Origin: Cristatella mucedo
Taxonomy: Eukaryota > Bryozoa > Phylactolaemata > Cristatellidae
Length of the DNA: 64,000 nt
Direction of reading: 5' to 3'
Assembly: GCA_009760855.2 (NCBI GenBank)
Contig: WPIO01000028.1
Coordinates: 2,929,501-2,993,500 of the forward strand
Shown: in pieces, positions 49,982 through 60,007 of the stretch
Layout of the letters: each line of letters opens with the position of its first letter
How positions within the stretch are numbered: position 1 is the stretch's first letter
Translations under genes and position numbers: made by a program
The notes under the pieces: model-generated
The model's database searches: none
Told to the model about the DNA's origin: nothing
The model's input: the letters and a program-made list of their open reading frames with translations, nothing else

Positions 49982-50775
49982 CTAGGTGATACGTCATTTA
50001 CATCGAAGCTGCTGTGTATAAAATCCCCATCGGGTCGAAAATGAAATTTCGACCCCAACCGACCGTGGGAAGTCGCCAGCCTAGGCTCGCCAAGCAGGGC
50101 TTCGGACGGGCTGCAGCCCCAGCCCGTTCCCAGATCGGCGAGGCGCCGGCGAGACCTCGGCAGCGTGCCAGACCAAGTTCTCGTAGGGCGCGCCGAACGA
50201 GCGTTCCCGCTCTTCTCTCTTTCTCGCGCACGCAGCCGCCGCCTCGGCGGCCGTGGCCGATTGCTACGCGCTGGCGTCCGATCCGACATCCGGGCTCCGT
50301 ATACGTTGAGAACAGCTTTGCAATGCGTGACCGTGCGACCGTGCTAAGAAAAAGACCCGTGAAATCGTGAGCTCGGATTGAGGGTCGAGTGAAGACATAA
50401 CAATGCGACTAATGCTTCGGCGAGACTCCTTGCGGCCGACCGTACGGTGGGCGGAAGGGGAAGGGTAGGCGGGGAATTTTAAGTAAACAGGTGTGCAACT
50501 CAAAACGTAGCAACGCCGTTCGCTCCGCTCCGCAGACTGCACGCACCAGCCTCTCCTAGCGTCCTCGGCGTCTCGTCACATCCGCGGCGTCTCAAGGGCC
50601 GGGTACGCCTACGGCGACTGGACCGCAGCCGCTTCATGTACGTCCACGTCCGGTCATTGCGGCTTCATTTACTGTCGCCGCAGCGCCGCCGCCTACGCAC
50701 GGCCTCGGAGCTCCATCGCGGCCCCGGGCCCCGATCCAAGATGATGGCGACGGGAAACATGGCGATCGGCTGGAC

Positions 50776-51872
50776 TTACGCCAGCGCCGCCCCGCCATCG
50801 CCGTTGTGGCTGCACCCGGTCGGCGGCGAGCGGTCGCTGCCGACAGACTGCACCTCGATCGTCGGCACGGCGACCAACGGCGTGCCCGCCGCCGAGTCTG
50901 CCTGGAGGCCGGCGGCGAGAGCCTGCGGCGGCGGCGGGAGAGCTGGATGCAGCGTCCGGTAGTGCCGGTAGGCCTTCTGGACGATGCGAGCTGCCCAGAT
51001 GTGCTGCTGCCGGCCGAGGGTGTCGCTGACCCGGTGGTAGCCCTCGCCGCGGTTCTTGATCGGCGTCGCCTCGGCCAGGTCCTCGCCGATGTCCGACGTG
51101 CCGAGGAAGTTCTTGGTCAGCGCGTCGAGGATGTCGGTGCAGTGCACCTGGTCGCCCTCGCAGATCGGTATGCGCATGGTGACGAGCTTGAAGTAGTTGG
51201 GCTTGGGCAGCTTGAGCGGCTCCTCGAGCTGATCGACGAAGTCGGACAGCCGCGCCAGCGCTATGTAGTGAGTCGCCTGCGGGTCGAAGCGCTCCCAGCG
51301 CTCGTAGTACATGTCGAAGTCGTCCTGCGTCAGGCCCTCCTGCACGTCGGACGTCGCCTGGCTGAAGTTCTCCAAGATGACGGCGATGTACATGTTGACG
51401 ATGACGAGGAACGTCAGCAGCAGGTAGGACACCATGAACGCCACGGCTATCGTCGGATTGCCGCACTGGAACGTCCTCACGCCGTCGGCGCCTTGGTCCA
51501 AGCAGCCGTCGTCGTGGTTGAATATGGCCGTCAGTACGCCGTTCCAGCCGGCCGACGTCGACGCCTGGAAGAGTGTGATGAGGCCTCGGAAGAACGTCTT
51601 GAAGTTGAACAGGTCGTCGACGCCAGCCTTCGGCTTGATTTTCATGAAGAAGGCCATGCCGAACGTCGAGTAAATGAACATGACTAGGAAGAGGAGCAAG
51701 CCAATGTTGAACAGGGCCGGAAGTGACACCATGAGCGAGAAGAGAAGCGTCCGGATGCCCTTGGCAGACTTCACCAGCCTGAGCACTCGGCCGACCCTGA
51801 ACACTCGGACGATTCTTAAAACGGTCGGGGAGAAGTCAGTGAAAGCTTGAATATAATTCTGTGCAGCTTGAC
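50776..51872 (-). CDS. Nav1: Nav1 exon: domain IV S4-S6 and C-terminal tail
   Basis: The acceptor TTCTTCAG|GT completes the glycine. It encodes S4 ([17 protein letters not shown]), S5, the filter [14 protein letters not shown]6 with [15 protein letters not shown], the EF-like region ([17 protein letters not shown]), [10 protein letters not shown] and the IQ helix. A proline and alanine-rich tail ends at TAA 50778-50776. That stop overlaps a consensus donor GTAAGT. Confidence 0.95.
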
Positions 51873-52682
51873 CTGAAGAAGACAAAACAAAGCAACGGCC
51901 GTGTATAGCTAGCCAGCGTATAGGCTTATTGCAATATGCAGGCTCGAAGTATATAATATGCTACAATTGAGCGTAGCCTATACGCTTGCTAGTAAGATGG
52001 TCAATCCGCGTCTGGCCAGATCTGTTCATGCAACGTAATTCTTCCCTGGTCTCGAAATATTCAGCATCGACGTCGTGACCGCGTTGGAACCTTTCCCCTT
52101 GTGCCAGTATAGTGTGCTTTGGATAATAGCTGACAGACAAAGGCGCCACTGTTCGATCCGAAGCTTCGTTCTTTTCGAGGCGTCTCGCTGCACTCGGATC
52201 TTCTTTGCTGCCACATCACGCTCGGAATGAAACGGATTCATGTCACTGTCCTGAGCATCTATTCGATAGCGCTTTGCCTTCTGTACTCACCCACTATAGA
52301 TAATATGACAACAACAAAGTCGAATATGTTCCATGGGTACTTGAAGTAGTACCAGCGCAAGGAGAAAATTTTGAGGACGCACTCCAGCGTGAATACTACG
52401 ATGAAGACGAGATTAACATACTCCAGTATGATTCTAAATTCGTCCGTCATTTGACTGTGTTCTAGACACATTGTGATCATATTCAGCATGATGAATATCA
52501 TGATTGCCACGTCGAACTTCTGATTGGTTGTAAAATCAAACACGAGCGCTTGTACTTTCCACTAAAATTAAACGATAGCCTGTTGATGATGAGCGAGCAA
52601 AATGAGCGTGCATAAGCGCTCACGCACGTTCATTCAGGTTTAAATATCCATGCGCACGCTCACACTGGGTGGCCGCCGCCGC

Positions 52683-52722
<40 letters not shown>

Positions 52723-55700
52723 GCTCTAATAGAGTGACGCTCGTGGTCACACAGTGGTGGCTGCTGCTACTATTACTGAAGCTCTCAAAGATTGACGAAC
52801 ACGCGAGCACGTGCTGGGCTTTTGCTGTTGCTACTGCTCTACAGTGAACGCACTCGCTCAGTTGTTTCGGAATGGCTGTCGGTCCTCTCTTGTTTGAGCA
52901 AGATTCTTGTTTGCCTCGAATAGTTAGTTGTAGCTCCAATGTAGCACCTCCTTCTTTTCGCGTAGGATCTGGAGCAAGATCGCTGCTCTTCTTTGACGCT
53001 TTTGCCGCACCACGCACCTCAGCTGAATACGCCTCGGTCCCAAAGTCTCTGAGCGCTTATTCGTTTATCCTTTTGAGGAACACTGAAGCTGTATATTTGT
53101 CCACGGTGTTTTTTTTTCTTCAAATGGCACTCCGGGGATTAGCCTAGTATCTACTGCGCTTTGAAAGCTGTGGAATTTGGTGCGATCGGGAGGCTTACGC
53201 AGGAAGCCTTTGGGGAGGCCTGTGAGTGCGACGAAGCAACCAGGCTACCGATAAGGTATTGCGGCAAAGCTTACAAGTTCAGACTCATATGCTCATTCGC
53301 TCATTGCTTCGCCGACTTCCAGCTTGAAATGCAGCTCCACTAGCCATAAAATAGCAATAGGCGTACCTCTGGCCTCGGAATTGCTTTCTGCGGGTGCTTT
53401 CCAGCAAGCTTCTTCATCGCATTGTAGTACTTTTTCTGGTCCTCTGTCATGAAGAGGTCAATAGACCCACCGGCCTACAATCGGAGAGGAAGACAGTTCA
53501 AACTTGGGTCAGCTTGACTGCTGCACCTCACTAAGATACCGGAGATTCGATCTAATGGTTAGCAGATCTAACAGCCTCATTTATGTAGCAGCAGAACCTT
53601 GACTGCTATCACCTCAGCTTGCCAACGGACAATAAAGAATCGCACGCCGAAGGACTGGAACCCACTAGCTGAACTGATGCACCAGTTTCAGCCTCCTCGT
53701 GCCCTCAAGTCCTCAATAGACAATAAACAACCTGTTCTCTTCCTGCGCTTCAAGACCGTTGGCGACCGAACCTTCTGCTCAGCGACCGTTGGCGACAGAA
53801 CCTTTTTGTCCTAGACTGTGGAACTCAATTTCACAATTCTAACGCAACGACGACATATATTCCCTTGCGGCTTACTGCGGCAAATTCTTTCCAGTCGTCC
53901 TGAGCTGCTACTTCCATGCTACTCACTACCTCAACTGCTCTCCTGACTGTGCTATGCTTTCCACGTTCTTTTTGTTGCATGAGATGAAGTCTGTTAGCTA
54001 CCGAATGCGTATCGAAAGCCGCTTAGGCTGTGAGTGCGCTACACAAAACTCTCCTGCGTAACACCCACATAGTCTTTATGACTTTAGAGTTACAGACGGA
54101 GATTAGATAATTACGTTGCTTTACATTACTTGGTTTGCGAAGAACGAGCACCTTACCTCCCGGGCAAAGACGTATGAACATATTGACTAGAAAGAAGAGA
54201 CAGAGTTATGATCTAACCAGACTAGGCCTGCCGGTCATCACTCTTGTATCATCTTAAAACACGTGGCTTCGTAGACCAAAAATGGCAGCGTCTTTTGCTG
54301 TTGAATTGCCGCCGCCTTGAAGACGCGCAGCCAGTGAGCACAGGCCTACCTTCTTCTTCTGAGCATTGAAATTATCGATGATGACACCGATGAACAAATT
54401 GAGCGTGAAGAATGCTCCAAATATGATAAAGCACACGAAGTAGATGTACATAAGCACCACTCGCTCCTCTTCGGGCTGACCGTCGATCTGAAATACACCG
54501 ACAAGCCTCGTTTTCGTTTGTGAAGATCGCTCAGCACAGTCGGCTGCCATAAGCTGCTTCCCTTCATCAGTGATTTGGTTCAGCAGCTGCAGCAGTTGAA
54601 GCTGCTGGCAAAGGTTCGCGTGCAGGTGGAAACAATCGGCGATACAATCGGCTCAGCAACTCCTTCAGCAATAATTAATGAGTGAAATCCAATTAAGGAG
54701 TAGCAGGGAGAGGTTGGATTAGCTAGCAGTGGCTAGAAGTCAACGAGGCTCTAGAAATTGATTTAAATTGGATTCAACTCGCTGTGTAGCCATGCGGTGC
54801 CAATCGGCGCCTGCCGACATCACTGTCTCCATAATAGCTGCATGCGGCGTTCTTGTCCTGATAAAGAATGGGTGTAAGACGGAAATCACCACTAGGTTTT
54901 GTCCCAGGGGTAAGGTGCTTGCTCTTCACGATCGAATGCAAGTTAGAGTCCTGAAGCGGTCGACTCTTTATTGACCACTGAAATCGGTGGTCATAGCCTT
55001 GGAGGCTCTTCTGCAGCCATGTAAGTGTCTGTCTGTCTGTCTGTATGTGTGTAAGTGTCTGTCTGTCTGTATGTCTGTATGTATGTATGTGTCTGTCTGT
55101 ATGTATGTATGTATGTATGTATGTATGTATTATGTATGTATGTATGTATGTATGTATGTATGTATGTATGTATGCATGCATGCATGTATGTATGTATGTA
55201 TGTATGTATGTATGTATGTATGTATTATGTATTATGTATGTATGTATGTATGTATGTATGTATGTATGTATGCATGCATGCATGCATGTATGTATGTATG
55301 TATGTATGTATGTATGTATGTATGCATGTCTGTATGCATGTATGTATGTATGCATGTATGTAAGTGTATGTCTGTATCTCCGTCTGTAACTCCATAAGGC
55401 CACAAAGACTATGTGGGAGTTTTGTATAGCACACTCACAGCCCAAGCGGCTTTTGATATGCATTTGGTAGCTAACAGACTTCATCTCACTCAACAAAGAG
55501 AACGTGGGAAGCATAGCAGAGTCAGGAGAACAGGTTAGGTAGTGAGTGGCATGTAAGTAGCAGCTCAGGACCGCTGGAAAGGATATGCCATAGTCGGCAG
55601 CAGGAGAATAGTTGTCGCCGCTTTTAAATCAACTTACAAAAAAAAATTTCGAGTGCTCACAATTAAAGTGAGCTCTATGACGACCGCACTTCACCTGTAA

Positions 55701-58700
55701 AAGCTGCACTCAAATTACCACCTCCGCAGCAAGTCATCACATTCCGCTATCCCTGTCCAGAAATATGGACCACTTTCTTACAACGGCTAGACAGATACAA
55801 CGTTCACTTAATCGTGGCTTCTATCTTTCTTTCGTCGTTCAGTCGTGTCAGGGCTGCTATAAAGGCCGTTGATTAAGCCCATCTGCATTTGTTAATCACT
55901 GAAACCACTAGGTTGGCCTTTGAATCCGAGAAATTCGGTCGTTCACGCTTGTCCTTCCCTAGGGGAGCTGTGACGGAACCCTGCATTATAGCTCAAATCA
56001 GAGAAAAATGCTTACTTCGACTAACGAGGCAGGACAAGTCTTGCCTCTTTCGCTGTTTGCAGCAGAAGCTTTAGTGGATCCTAGACTAGGGAACTCAATT
56101 CTAAAGTTCTGGCACACGCAGCAAGATCTCTCCTGCTACCGATTTTTGAATCTTCTTTCCCAGTCATCCTGGGCTGCTACTTTTGTCCACTGACTTCATC
56201 GACTCGTCAGACTCGTCATCTTCTCAACTCATCCGTGCTTCTTACTTTCTCCAAGTGAGATGAAATCTGTTGGCTACCGTATGCTCACCGAACGCCGCTT
56301 AGGCTGCCAGTGTGTTCTAGACGGAGCCATATTGGGCAATGCCCGCCTAAGTGGCTCTCTGAGATTACAGATAGAAAATAATAACAAAATAAGTTTGAGT
56401 AGTGGCGAAAGAGGACCGAATCTCTGTTTAGGCGATTTAAAATTCGCTGCATGAGAAGCAAAAACCAAGAGTCAAAATTTATCTCAAATAAAAAACCATC
56501 ACCGTTAATAGTGAATCACGGCGTAGCTCTAGCGTGTAGGTCCAAGTACCATAAAGTAACTAAACGTATAAAACACACGTTTGTATCACGGCAGAAGAGG
56601 CTCGGTGATTTTCGCACAGGGTCCGCCCAGCAGGACTCAAACCCACGACCTGCTCTGCGTCGTAGGCGCTTAACCCCTAGGCTCACATCTGTGCTGATTG
56701 CAATCTACCGAGCGTCCGCCCGATATAGAGAACACCAAACTAGGCACAACGGCCCGCTTCGATGGTCAACTTCATAGGACGACCTGCAGGCTTGGATTAT
56801 AATGAACAATGCAGCGCAGCAGGCTCTGCAAGCTAAGCTGCTACCAACGAGAAGGAAGGCGAGCTAAGGCACGTGCGCACGCGCGTATGGTACCAACCTT
56901 GTCTGGTGCATCGACAGCGTCGTACATAATGTCTATCCAACCCTTAAAAGTAGCCTAAAACGTAACAGCATTGCCAGCATTAATTTCGCTCGCTCCGTCC
57001 AACACGGGCGACGTCTTCAGAGGCAGAGACGTTCGGAAACATCCCTTAATGCTTAGATAGAGTCTAATACTTCGTATATCGCTTCTTAATCAGCGTGAGA
57101 TGCGGAAATTCTGCTTGGCAATGAAAGTCTAGTGAATGCAGCAAATATTTTACGGTTACTGATATAGGTCATACTCTAGTTTGGCTGAGCTGTTTCAGAG
57201 TCTCGAATCGATAGCCCAAAATCAAAAGCTGGAACATTTGAATTCAAACTGTAATGTATTTGGAGCTATAGGAGAGCAATCGGCAATTAAAATGGATTTT
57301 CGTAGTGAAACATTCCGCTGTAGACATACGCTGCTGTGTACAAATCAAATGCCCTGCCCCCTGCACCCCTCTGGCTCGGCCTCTGGATGCGTGTACAAAT
57401 GCGTGCTCACTCGGAGCAGAGCAGTTGTCAGGTTACATTATTGACCTGCGAGTGACTGCGTATCTGTTACTCTGACGGCACAGCAACATGGCCAGAAACA
57501 CCGTGCATTGTCCAAATTGCTCGAGATTGTTCTAACTCAGATCAAAAGTCACGGATCAGAATTCTCAGCAAACGATTTTTTTGTAGGTAGTAGAATTGGC
57601 TTTCTAACACTGGTTTGGGCACTCAGCAGTCATGAGTCGCTGCGTGCTTATGGGCTTACATTTGGAAGCAGAGTGAGAGATACTATAGTTAACATTTATT
57701 TCTGATAATACCTGCAAGCAGCTGTCTTATGACGAAGCAGTCTTTTGACCGCAGAACCAATGGTTTACCAATTGCGTTCGTACTAATACCTGTGTCGGCT
57801 TGCATAATAAAGTTCATAATTTTCAGCACGGGCATGCTTACACGATGAAATCTAACTGCCGCAATGAGCGGTGTGAACTTACGATTTGTAGCAATGCCAG
57901 ATAAGCATTGCCTACGTTGTCAAAGTTGATCTCCGAGTTTGTCCACGAGTAGTTGCCATTCATTTCGCACTGCGTTTTGTTGGCCACCTGACTGGGCAGT
58001 AGTTTTCGTCCATCTTGGTCTAGGCACTTGTAGAATTTGCCGGCGAAAAAATTCACGGCCATGATGGCAAATATGAGCCAGAACAGCAAGATGACTAAGA
58101 GTACGTTGCAGATCGCCGGTATTGCCTGTATTAAAGCGTTGACGACGACCTGAATTTGAAAATGACAAAGAGCCGAACATTTTAGAGCTAAACAGCCGAG
58201 TCAGAGCTCGTACGCCATTTCGCAGCGTGGGTCCCGAGAGTTCGGGGCCGGACAAATATTTTAGGCTGGACGCCCGATACCAGGCCGCAGAAGGGAGCAG
58301 CCTACGGACGCCGCCTACGCTGATGTGCGCTCGCTCGCTCGCTCGCGCGATACCTACGCGCATTCCCTCCCATCTGGAGACGGCTCTGAGAGGTCGAAGA
58401 GCTCGAAGTGTCCTCATGGCCTTGAAAGCGGATATTCCCGACAGGCCCAGGCTCTCCAAAATCAAACTCGTTAGCGATATCTTCAAAAAGGGAACAGAAG
58501 AATGCAGACACGATTTGCTATCCAATTGCGACTTCCCGGTGCGTAGTCCGCGAAGTGGTGCGGCCAGGACGCCGCGTCGCGACTAGGACTAGGGCAAATC
58601 GAAGCTCGACTTCAAAATGATAACGGCCCGCGGTACTGGGCAGCTGACACACTGCGATTAGATGCAATAAGCCTGCTCGAACGAGAACCGAAATCGCCTG

Positions 58701-59627
58701 AAACCTTGAAACCTTGCAAAAAAGCAGCAAACAAAATCAGCCGAACCGATACCGACGATGCAACCAAGCATTCGGTTTCGCGCTTGCTTGCTTCTATGAG
58801 AAAAATTGGCATTCGTGCGTTCATATGAAAACCGCTGAAAAGTTGAAAAGTGAAGCGAATCAACGGCTGAAATGGCACGATAGTACGACGGTTCGACGCC
58901 AATAACTGGCACACTGTGTGCTGCATACTCACCCCGACTATAACAAAGTCAAGCCAGCACCACGCGTCGGTGAAATATTTTCTGTACCCGAATGCCAGCC
59001 ATTTGATAATCATTTCGCAGAAAAATATTGCGCTGAACACTTTATCGGTATAATTAAGTATCGCCTTAAGTAGGGGTCGCTCATCGATGTGTATATCTTC
59101 AATGGCCTTCAGAGAGAGTGAGAGAGAAAGAGAGCGACTCGGTCAATACAAGACCGAAACACTCGCTCGCTAGCGAACGGCACGTGACATGCATCCACCG
59201 GCGATCACGTGACAATAGATCGGGCACTCGAATCTTGCCAGGACCGCGGCGCATCCGGGCATCCTGAACGGCTAGGCTGGGAGAAAGCGACTGTCTGAGA
59301 GGTTCTACTTCCGTTCTCGGTGCAAGCAGAACATAGTTGGGCATGACAACAAAGCGCAGCACCACCAAGCAGACAACACGAGAGCTCGCAATAGATTACC
59401 GTCCACAGCTAGCTTTATAACTCTTTCCTTACCAAAGACATGCTGCTGAGCAGAATGCATAAGATGATGAACGTTTCAAAATACTTGTGCTCGACCAGTC
59501 GGTAAGTAAAACAGCGCAAGCCCCACCAGCAGTTTCCAAATGAGCTCTTGGCAAACACGTCGCAGAAAGCAACTTTCTTGTAGCAGCCTGGGCACCAGCA
59601 GTCGTCTGGATACCGGACGTATTCCAC
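50776..59627 (-). CDS. Nav1: Voltage-gated sodium channel alpha subunit, Nav1/DEKA type (3' half, 9 exons)
   Basis: The pore-forming channel of action potentials, in the plasma membrane. Exons: 59627-59433, 59106-58933, 58480-58358, 58149-57883, 56954-56898, 54487-54350, 53474-53367, 52561-52291 and 51872-50776, giving 809 residues. They cover the end of the II-III linker, domain III, the inactivation linker, domain IV and the cytoplasmic tail. The selectivity residues visible are K in ATFKGW (domain III) and A in TSAGW (domain IV), the DEKA signature of Nav1 rather than the DEEA filter of invertebrate Nav2. The inactivation gate reads LFMT (IFMT in vertebrates, MFMT in insects). Both S4 helices carry regular arginines. 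The C-terminus has the EF-like region and an IQ motif ([10 protein letters not shown]). Seven of eight introns are phase 0. Domains I and II are not in the window. Confidence 0.96.
52291..52561 (-). CDS. Nav1: Nav1 exon: domain IV S1-S3
   Basis: After acceptor ATTTTAG it reads [33 protein letters not shown] and [15 protein letters not shown]. The donor is G|GTGAGT, phase 1, the only non-zero-phase junction seen in this gene. Confidence 0.95.
52671..52724. repeat. (CTG)n microsatellite in a Nav1 intron
   Basis: About 14 CTG units flanked by CCG units, between the III-IV linker exon and the domain IV S1 exon. Confidence 0.95.
53367..53474 (-). CDS. Nav1: Nav1 exon: III-IV inactivation linker
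   Basis: A 36-codon exon reading [18 protein letters not shown] and [22 protein letters not shown] occupies the fast-inactivation particle position. Acceptor TTGTAG, donor GAG|GTACGC, phase 0. Confidence 0.95.
53600..54135 (+). mobile_element. LINE-B 3' fragment in a Nav1 intron
   Basis: [32 protein letters not shown] (with a short internal duplication of GACCGTTGGCGAC), then 3' UTR ending ACGTTGCTTTACATTAC. Antisense to Nav1. Confidence 0.88.
54350..54487 (-). CDS. Nav1: Nav1 exon: domain III S6
   Basis: After acceptor GTATTTCAG it encodes [17 protein letters not shown], then the S6 stretch ending [15 protein letters not shown]. The donor is AAG|GTAGGC, phase 0. The open frame continues past the donor but has no family similarity there. 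Confidence 0.95.
54895..55020 (+). mobile_element. tRNA-headed SINE (body type 2)
   Basis: CCCAGGGGTAAGGTGCTTGC, a weak B-box (AGTTAGAGTCCTGAAGC), then AAATCGGTGGTCATAGCCTT and GGAGGCTCTTCTGC. Runs straight into the TGTA array. Confidence 0.7.
55021..55378. repeat. (TGTA)n / (TGTC)n / (TGCA)n array
   Basis: About 355 bp of TGTA tetranucleotides with TGTC units at the left and TGCA islands, between a SINE and the 3' end of a LINE-B copy, in a Nav1 intron. Confidence 0.97.
55379..55620 (-). mobile_element. LINE-B 3' fragment
   Basis: CTCCGTCTGTAACTCCATAA, the LINE-B 3' UTR, then CATAGTCGGCAGCAGGAGAA. 5'-truncated. Its tail is the TGTA array. Confidence 0.85.
55990..56335 (+). mobile_element. 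Decayed LINE-B 3' fragment
   Basis: CTAGACTAGGGAACTCAATT, TCCTGGGCTGCTACTTTTGT, GAGATGAAATCTGTTGGCTA and CGCCGCTTAGGCTGCCAGTG match the LINE-B end. Confidence 0.8.
56378..56692 (-). mobile_element. tRNA-headed SINE with LINE-A-like tail
   Basis: Read on the minus strand: A-box-like GAGCCTAGGGGTTAAGCGCC, B-box GGTCGTGGGTTTGAGTCCTG, a 190-bp body, then TCGCCTAAACAGAGATTCGG and an A/T tail. Nav1 intron. A longer body than the 17131 and 31840 copies. Confidence 0.75.
56898..56954 (-). CDS. Nav1: Nav1 micro-exon: domain III selectivity filter
   Basis: A 57-nt exon between GTTTTAG and AAG|GTTGGT, reading [19 protein letters not shown]. The lysine of FKGW is the K of the DEKA filter. Phase 0 on both sides. 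It fills exactly the gap between the LLQI and QPEEE exons. Confidence 0.93.
57883..58149 (-). CDS. Nav1: Nav1 exon: domain III S5 and pore turret
   Basis: Encodes [18 protein letters not shown], the S5 helix with [18 protein letters not shown], then an extracellular loop with candidate glycosylation sites NKT and NYS, ending YLALLQI. The donor ATC|GTAAGT falls just before the pore helix residues, phase 0. Confidence 0.95.
58358..58480 (-). CDS. Nav1: Nav1 exon: domain III S4 voltage sensor
   Basis: This 41-codon exon encodes [12 protein letters not shown] and [19 protein letters not shown], the arginine-every-third-residue sensor. It ends EGMR at CGC|GTAGGT, phase 0. Joined to the previous exon, its length aligns with insect Para without a gap. 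Confidence 0.95.
58933..59106 (-). CDS. Nav1: Nav1 exon: domain III S2-S3
   Basis: Encodes [27 protein letters not shown] and [14 protein letters not shown]. The donor is GGG|GTGAGT, phase 0. WCWLDFVIV is a hallmark of domain III S3. Confidence 0.95.
59433..59627 (-). CDS. Nav1: Nav1 exon: end of II-III linker and domain III S1
   Basis: After acceptor TTGACAG the exon reads [18 protein letters not shown], then [20 protein letters not shown], the start of domain III S1. It ends MSL at TTG|GTAAGG, phase 0. The cysteine-rich DDCWCPGC block matches the conserved region just before domain III. Confidence 0.94.
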
Positions 59628-59809
59628 CTGTCAATAGAGCGTCAAATAGTGCGTTTCCGTAGGTAACGGAGCAAATAAATTAGCGGACGCGGGTGCGATT
59701 ATCTTGCATTTCAAACTAATGTCCAATGCAATTAACCCGGCTAAACTGCAGCCATCCAATATCTAAAGTTTTTGCATTCACGACGACTGTAGTGAATACT
59801 ATTGTATAG

Positions 59810-59891
59810 TTGTAATAATAATATAATAATATAATTATATATAATTATAATTATAGTTATTATAATAATAATTAATAAATAATAATTAACC

Positions 59892-59925
<34 letters not shown>

Positions 59926-59950
59926 TAAATAATAATAATATAATTGTATA
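59810..59950. repeat. AT-rich (AAT)n-type array
   Basis: About 140 bp almost solely A and T, largely ATA/AAT units, upstream of the first Nav1 exon in the window and next to LINE-A copy A6. Confidence 0.95.
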
Positions 59951-60007
59951 TTGTTCTCTCGTTTGGCTACCGAGTGAGCGTAGCAGCTAAAAACTCGCCC
60001 TAGTCGA

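Larger units (their letters stand above)
47565..50775. other. GC-rich interval between genes, unassigned
   Basis: CpG-rich stretches at 47600-48080, 48600-49150 and 49600-50350. Overlapping frames on both strands have no domains. The distal part is probably Nav1 3' UTR. Confidence 0.4.

Noticed and set aside
50806-51687. 293-codon frame on the plus strand
   Set aside because: Antisense shadow of the GC-rich last Nav1 exon, which has strong family similarity on the other strand.
54774-55514. 246-codon HTYIHTYI frame and the CMYVCMYV frames opposite
   Set aside because: Translation of the TGTA array only.
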